This document shows, piece by piece, positions 61,200-64,000 of a DNA stretch of 64,000 nucleotides (its first letter is position 1; the number at the start of each line of letters is the position of its first letter). The stretch is from assembly GCF_016097555.1 (NCBI RefSeq), contig NW_024533026.1, forward strand, positions 1-64,000. The letters are read 5' to 3'. Source of the DNA: Gigantopelta aegis. Lineage: Eukaryota > Mollusca > Gastropoda > Neomphalida > Peltospiridae. A model generated the notes under the pieces. It worked only from the letters and a program-made list of their open reading frames with translations. It made no database searches and had not been told where the DNA came from. Made by a program: the position numbers and the translations under genes.

Positions 61200-62228
61200 T
61201 GTTTACTTAATCAAACAATGGTTTATGAACTCACACCTTGTCATTGTTCCTTCGTGTCTATAATATAACAAATCTTTGTTCTGTGTGAATGACATGGAAG
61301 CATAAAATCAATTCGTCAACAACTCTTGACAATGTTGGAATTGTGTTAATATGTGTTTTGAACTTTGTCATCATAACACTATTTTCAGTGAGGTGTATAC
61401 ACTTTATACAACTGAGGCTAATGTGTTATTCAGTTTGGTACTGAGGTCGACTCAGCTTTCAACAGCTAAAGAGGCTGAGTAGTTTTATTTTACTGTTTTT
61501 TTACACGTATTCTTGCCCCGCTAGCTGTAGTACTTTGTAATGGGCATTTATTTTAACAGGATTAGTACATAATAAACACTATCTATTATGTTTTTACTGT
61601 TATGTTTTGCTTCAGTTTTGTTTTTATTTCCTTTTCATTCTTGTCCTTTGTTGTTGTTTTAAAGCATCACTTGAGACATAGGTAAGCAAAAATTAAAACT
61701 GTATACGGATGTCAAACGTTTTTTGTACATAATTAGTACTCTTTATGGCTCTTTGATTATAAGATATTAGATCAATATTTTAGAGTTTAATGTAATGAAA
61801 GTGTTTTGTTAATATACCCCTGGCAATTGCATATTGTGCAATTGTATTCGCTGTTCCTTTATACAATTGTAATTATTCCTTGTTTCTCTCAATTTATTCC
61901 TAGATGTTCAATCATATATGGATTGGACTAGTGGCAGTATTAGTAGTATCTTTCATTACCATTCTTATTAACTACATTATCATTCATTGAAAATATAACA
62001 TTTTGATAATTGAACTAAATTAGGACATGAACTTTGCACTACCTTTGCATATCATGGCTGTTCCTTTTTTCTGTTGCTGGAAGTTTTTTGCTGTTAAGTC
62101 AGGTATTGCTTTCATTTCAATTACTGTTTTTGTTACAGAATTTACTGAGAGAACAAGAACAGGAATATAACAGGAATATATATAATTCTATACGCTGTAA
62201 AGGAAAGCTAGTCTTTGAACAGTTTTGA
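61200..62228 (+). pseudogene. Degenerate POT-like transporter remnant
   Basis: Scattered short matches in collinear order echo the type I transporters: V-I-Q-F-G-T-E (about 61430), a K-H-H-L-like loop entry (about 61660), H-I-W-I-G-L-V (about 61915), and the polar tail L-L-R-E-Q-E-Q-E-Y-N (62140-62175). Most of the gene between them is unreadable. Decay is beyond what base errors would explain. Confidence 0.5.
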
Positions 62229-63030
62229 TCTATGCATATGTAGTTTTCACATAGACCTAAAATTTATAGTATTAAATATATTAATTTGTACTTTGATTCA
62301 CTAATATATCCTGTTTTATCTGTAACAGTGTGAGTTATTATTATTATTGTAAGGAATTTTAGGAATTAATTTTATTATTTTAAAATATCAATAATTTGCA
62401 TATATTGGTTGGTATACTTGAAAATCAACATTTTAAATACCATGTTACTCATTATTATTTTTGATGACAGAAAAATTAGAAGATAGTTTGCTCTATATTT
62501 TGAGAACTATTCGTGTCTACATGCGTGTATGTTTTTTGGTGTATTTTTTTGTGTGTTTGTACAATTACAATAAAGCCGTATATATATACAAAAAGCAGTC
62601 TAATATTGATTCTGTAACACATAATTTCTGGTCATCAATTGATATAACGATAATTTTGTTAGTCACTAGGTTGCTACATATGCCAATTAGAGATCACCCA
62701 CATATTACATACATAATTTATACATTATACATATGTCCTATACACACACCTACGTACATATACATACTGTGTATATATATATATATATAATATTATATTT
62801 TTTTTATTGATATGATTACTTTTTCTATATACCTTGTTATTGTTATGGGCTATGATATTGAATTAAACCATAATAGTTATGTAATAGTGGAAGGTTTAAA
62901 AATACACATGTTTATTCAATTTGCCCAATACTAAGTAATGTTGTATGAACTCATACAAGATGTATAGACCTCTAACCAGAGTTGAATGGCAGAATCAATA
63001 CCTTTATATCAAATAAACTCTTCAATAAAA
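62229..63030. other. AT-rich spacer with TA/CA-rich low-complexity stretch
   Basis: A 109-codon frame (62461-62790) ends in Y-I-Y-I-L-C-I-Y-I-Y-I, encoded by tata/cata simple repeats, and is not considered a gene. Confidence 0.5.
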
Positions 63031-63039
63031 ATATATCGT

Positions 63040-64000
63040 GTTCTTGTTCAGGAGCAGGGTGCAATGTGTCTGCATTGAATCAAAGGAGCGCCTGTTAGTT
63101 TAGTTATCATATTCTACTGGCTACAAATCATATTATCTGGAGCTCTTTCCTAACATATTTTCACTGACAAACATTCTGTCTTATTTTTGCTGCAGATAGG
63201 ACTGTACTATCTTTCTACCCTATCCTTGTTTTTATTAGGTGAAAATGGATGAGATATATAATAATGATAATTGAAATAGCATTAACATGTGTGGGATTTT
63301 GTTCATATAACAGTATGTTCAGTGGGTCTGTACTTATACAGTTTGATAGCATACAGCTGTGACATTATCGTAACTGTAACTTTTCCTTTCTTTCTTGGGT
63401 ATGGCTTTGTTTCAATCTAATTGATCCAGTTGGTATTGATCAACTTCAGTTTTCAGCTTCTGAAGAATTGAGTAGTTTTATTTACTGGCTTTTGGTACAT
63501 GAATTTAATTGTCCACTATCTTAGTACGTGAATTGGCATCTATTGTAACAGTTTTAGTACATAATAACACTATCTATTAGTTTTTACTCGTTATATTTGG
63601 CTCTGGTTATGTGTTTATTATCTTTGCAATCTTGTCTTTTTGTTGTTTTACAACATCACTTTGTATGTGAACCAGCTCAACACAACAATCCTGTCAAATT
63701 AATATAGATAGAATAAGTAGGCTTGGAGAAACACAAACAACCCGTGAGACGGTAATTTCCCTTTACCTTTGGTATCTCCTCCTTCAAGATTAGATTTAGC
63801 TAAAGAGAGATATGGTGAGGAACCTTTACTACTGTACCAGTAGAGGATGTGAAAAGCTTTTTGTATATACTCAGTATACTTTTGGGAATCTTTTGCCTAT
63901 GACCTTGTGGACACTGAATCAAGCTTTTAGATCAATATTTACAAGTGTTGTACGATTGAAAAACTGAGACATATTACAATGTGCTGGAAAGTAGCTATTA
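63040..64000 (+). pseudogene. Degenerate POT-like transporter type I, running off the window
   Basis: Recognisable pieces in order are a K-W-M-R-Y-like loop (about 63240), G-I-D-Q-L-Q-F-S-A-S-E-E-L-S-S-F-I-Y-W-L (about 63430-63490), E-P-A-Q-H-N-N-P-V-K-L-I (about 63668-63703) and L-D-L-A-K-E-R-Y-G (about 63790-63815). A V-E-D-V-K-S-F equivalent lies near 63845. Numerous stops and indels. The 3' half lies beyond 64000. Confidence 0.6.

Noticed and set aside
62461..62790. 109-codon frame
   Set aside because: The latter half is tata/cata simple sequence; no domain.
1..64000. tRNA or rRNA genes
   Set aside because: None was recognised by eye; a covariance-model scan would be needed to exclude them.

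Overview
The window looks like nuclear DNA of a marine invertebrate, most likely a demosponge (Amphimedon-like). This is inferred from strong AT-richness, short GT-AG introns, SRCR and calcium-binding EGF (cbEGF) exons joined to an adhesion-type GPCR, and an expanded family of near-intronless SLC15/POT-like transporters. There is no sign of bacterial gene organisation. Close repeats within the window differ largely by single-base gains or losses in T or A runs. Many apparent frameshifts may therefore be assembly or read error rather than true pseudogenisation.

Layout. 1-2.4 kb: two copies of a theta-class glutathione S-transferase-like gene on the minus strand, the first cut by the window edge. 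2.5-7.2 kb: a DHRS7-like short-chain dehydrogenase and a POT-like transporter on the plus strand. A 1.7-kb tandem duplication splits them, leaving two dehydrogenase copies, one truncated transporter and one nearly complete transporter. 8.8-9.1 kb: two exons resembling an AMOP domain.

9.94-30.0 kb: one very large plus-strand gene, the centrepiece. In order it encodes a signal peptide, two SRCR domains, a Ser/Thr linker, 59 tandem cbEGF exons with a 217-bp period, a second related Ser/Thr linker, a hormone-receptor-like Cys module, a GAIN region with GPS, a seven-helix family-B2 GPCR domain and a short tail. The exon junctions I could place in the ectodomain are mostly phase 1, so the array can grow, shrink or be skipped without losing frame. 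The expected product is an adhesion GPCR of about 3,300-3,500 residues on a very long, glycosylation-prone EGF stalk.

30-64 kb: a transporter cluster built by segmental duplication. It holds two POT-like subtypes: type I (FTYGEPPPSRLDL) near 37, 50, 54 and 57 kb, and type II (LTYWEKDHPSRLDL) near 32.7, 41.5 and 45.7 kb. There are also fragments near 36.5 and 51.6 kb and degenerate copies at 61-64 kb. The 32.7-kb type II copy is broken, and its remains flank a minus-strand Ty3/gypsy-type LTR retroelement (33.25-36.4 kb). No tRNA, rRNA or CRISPR feature was seen.
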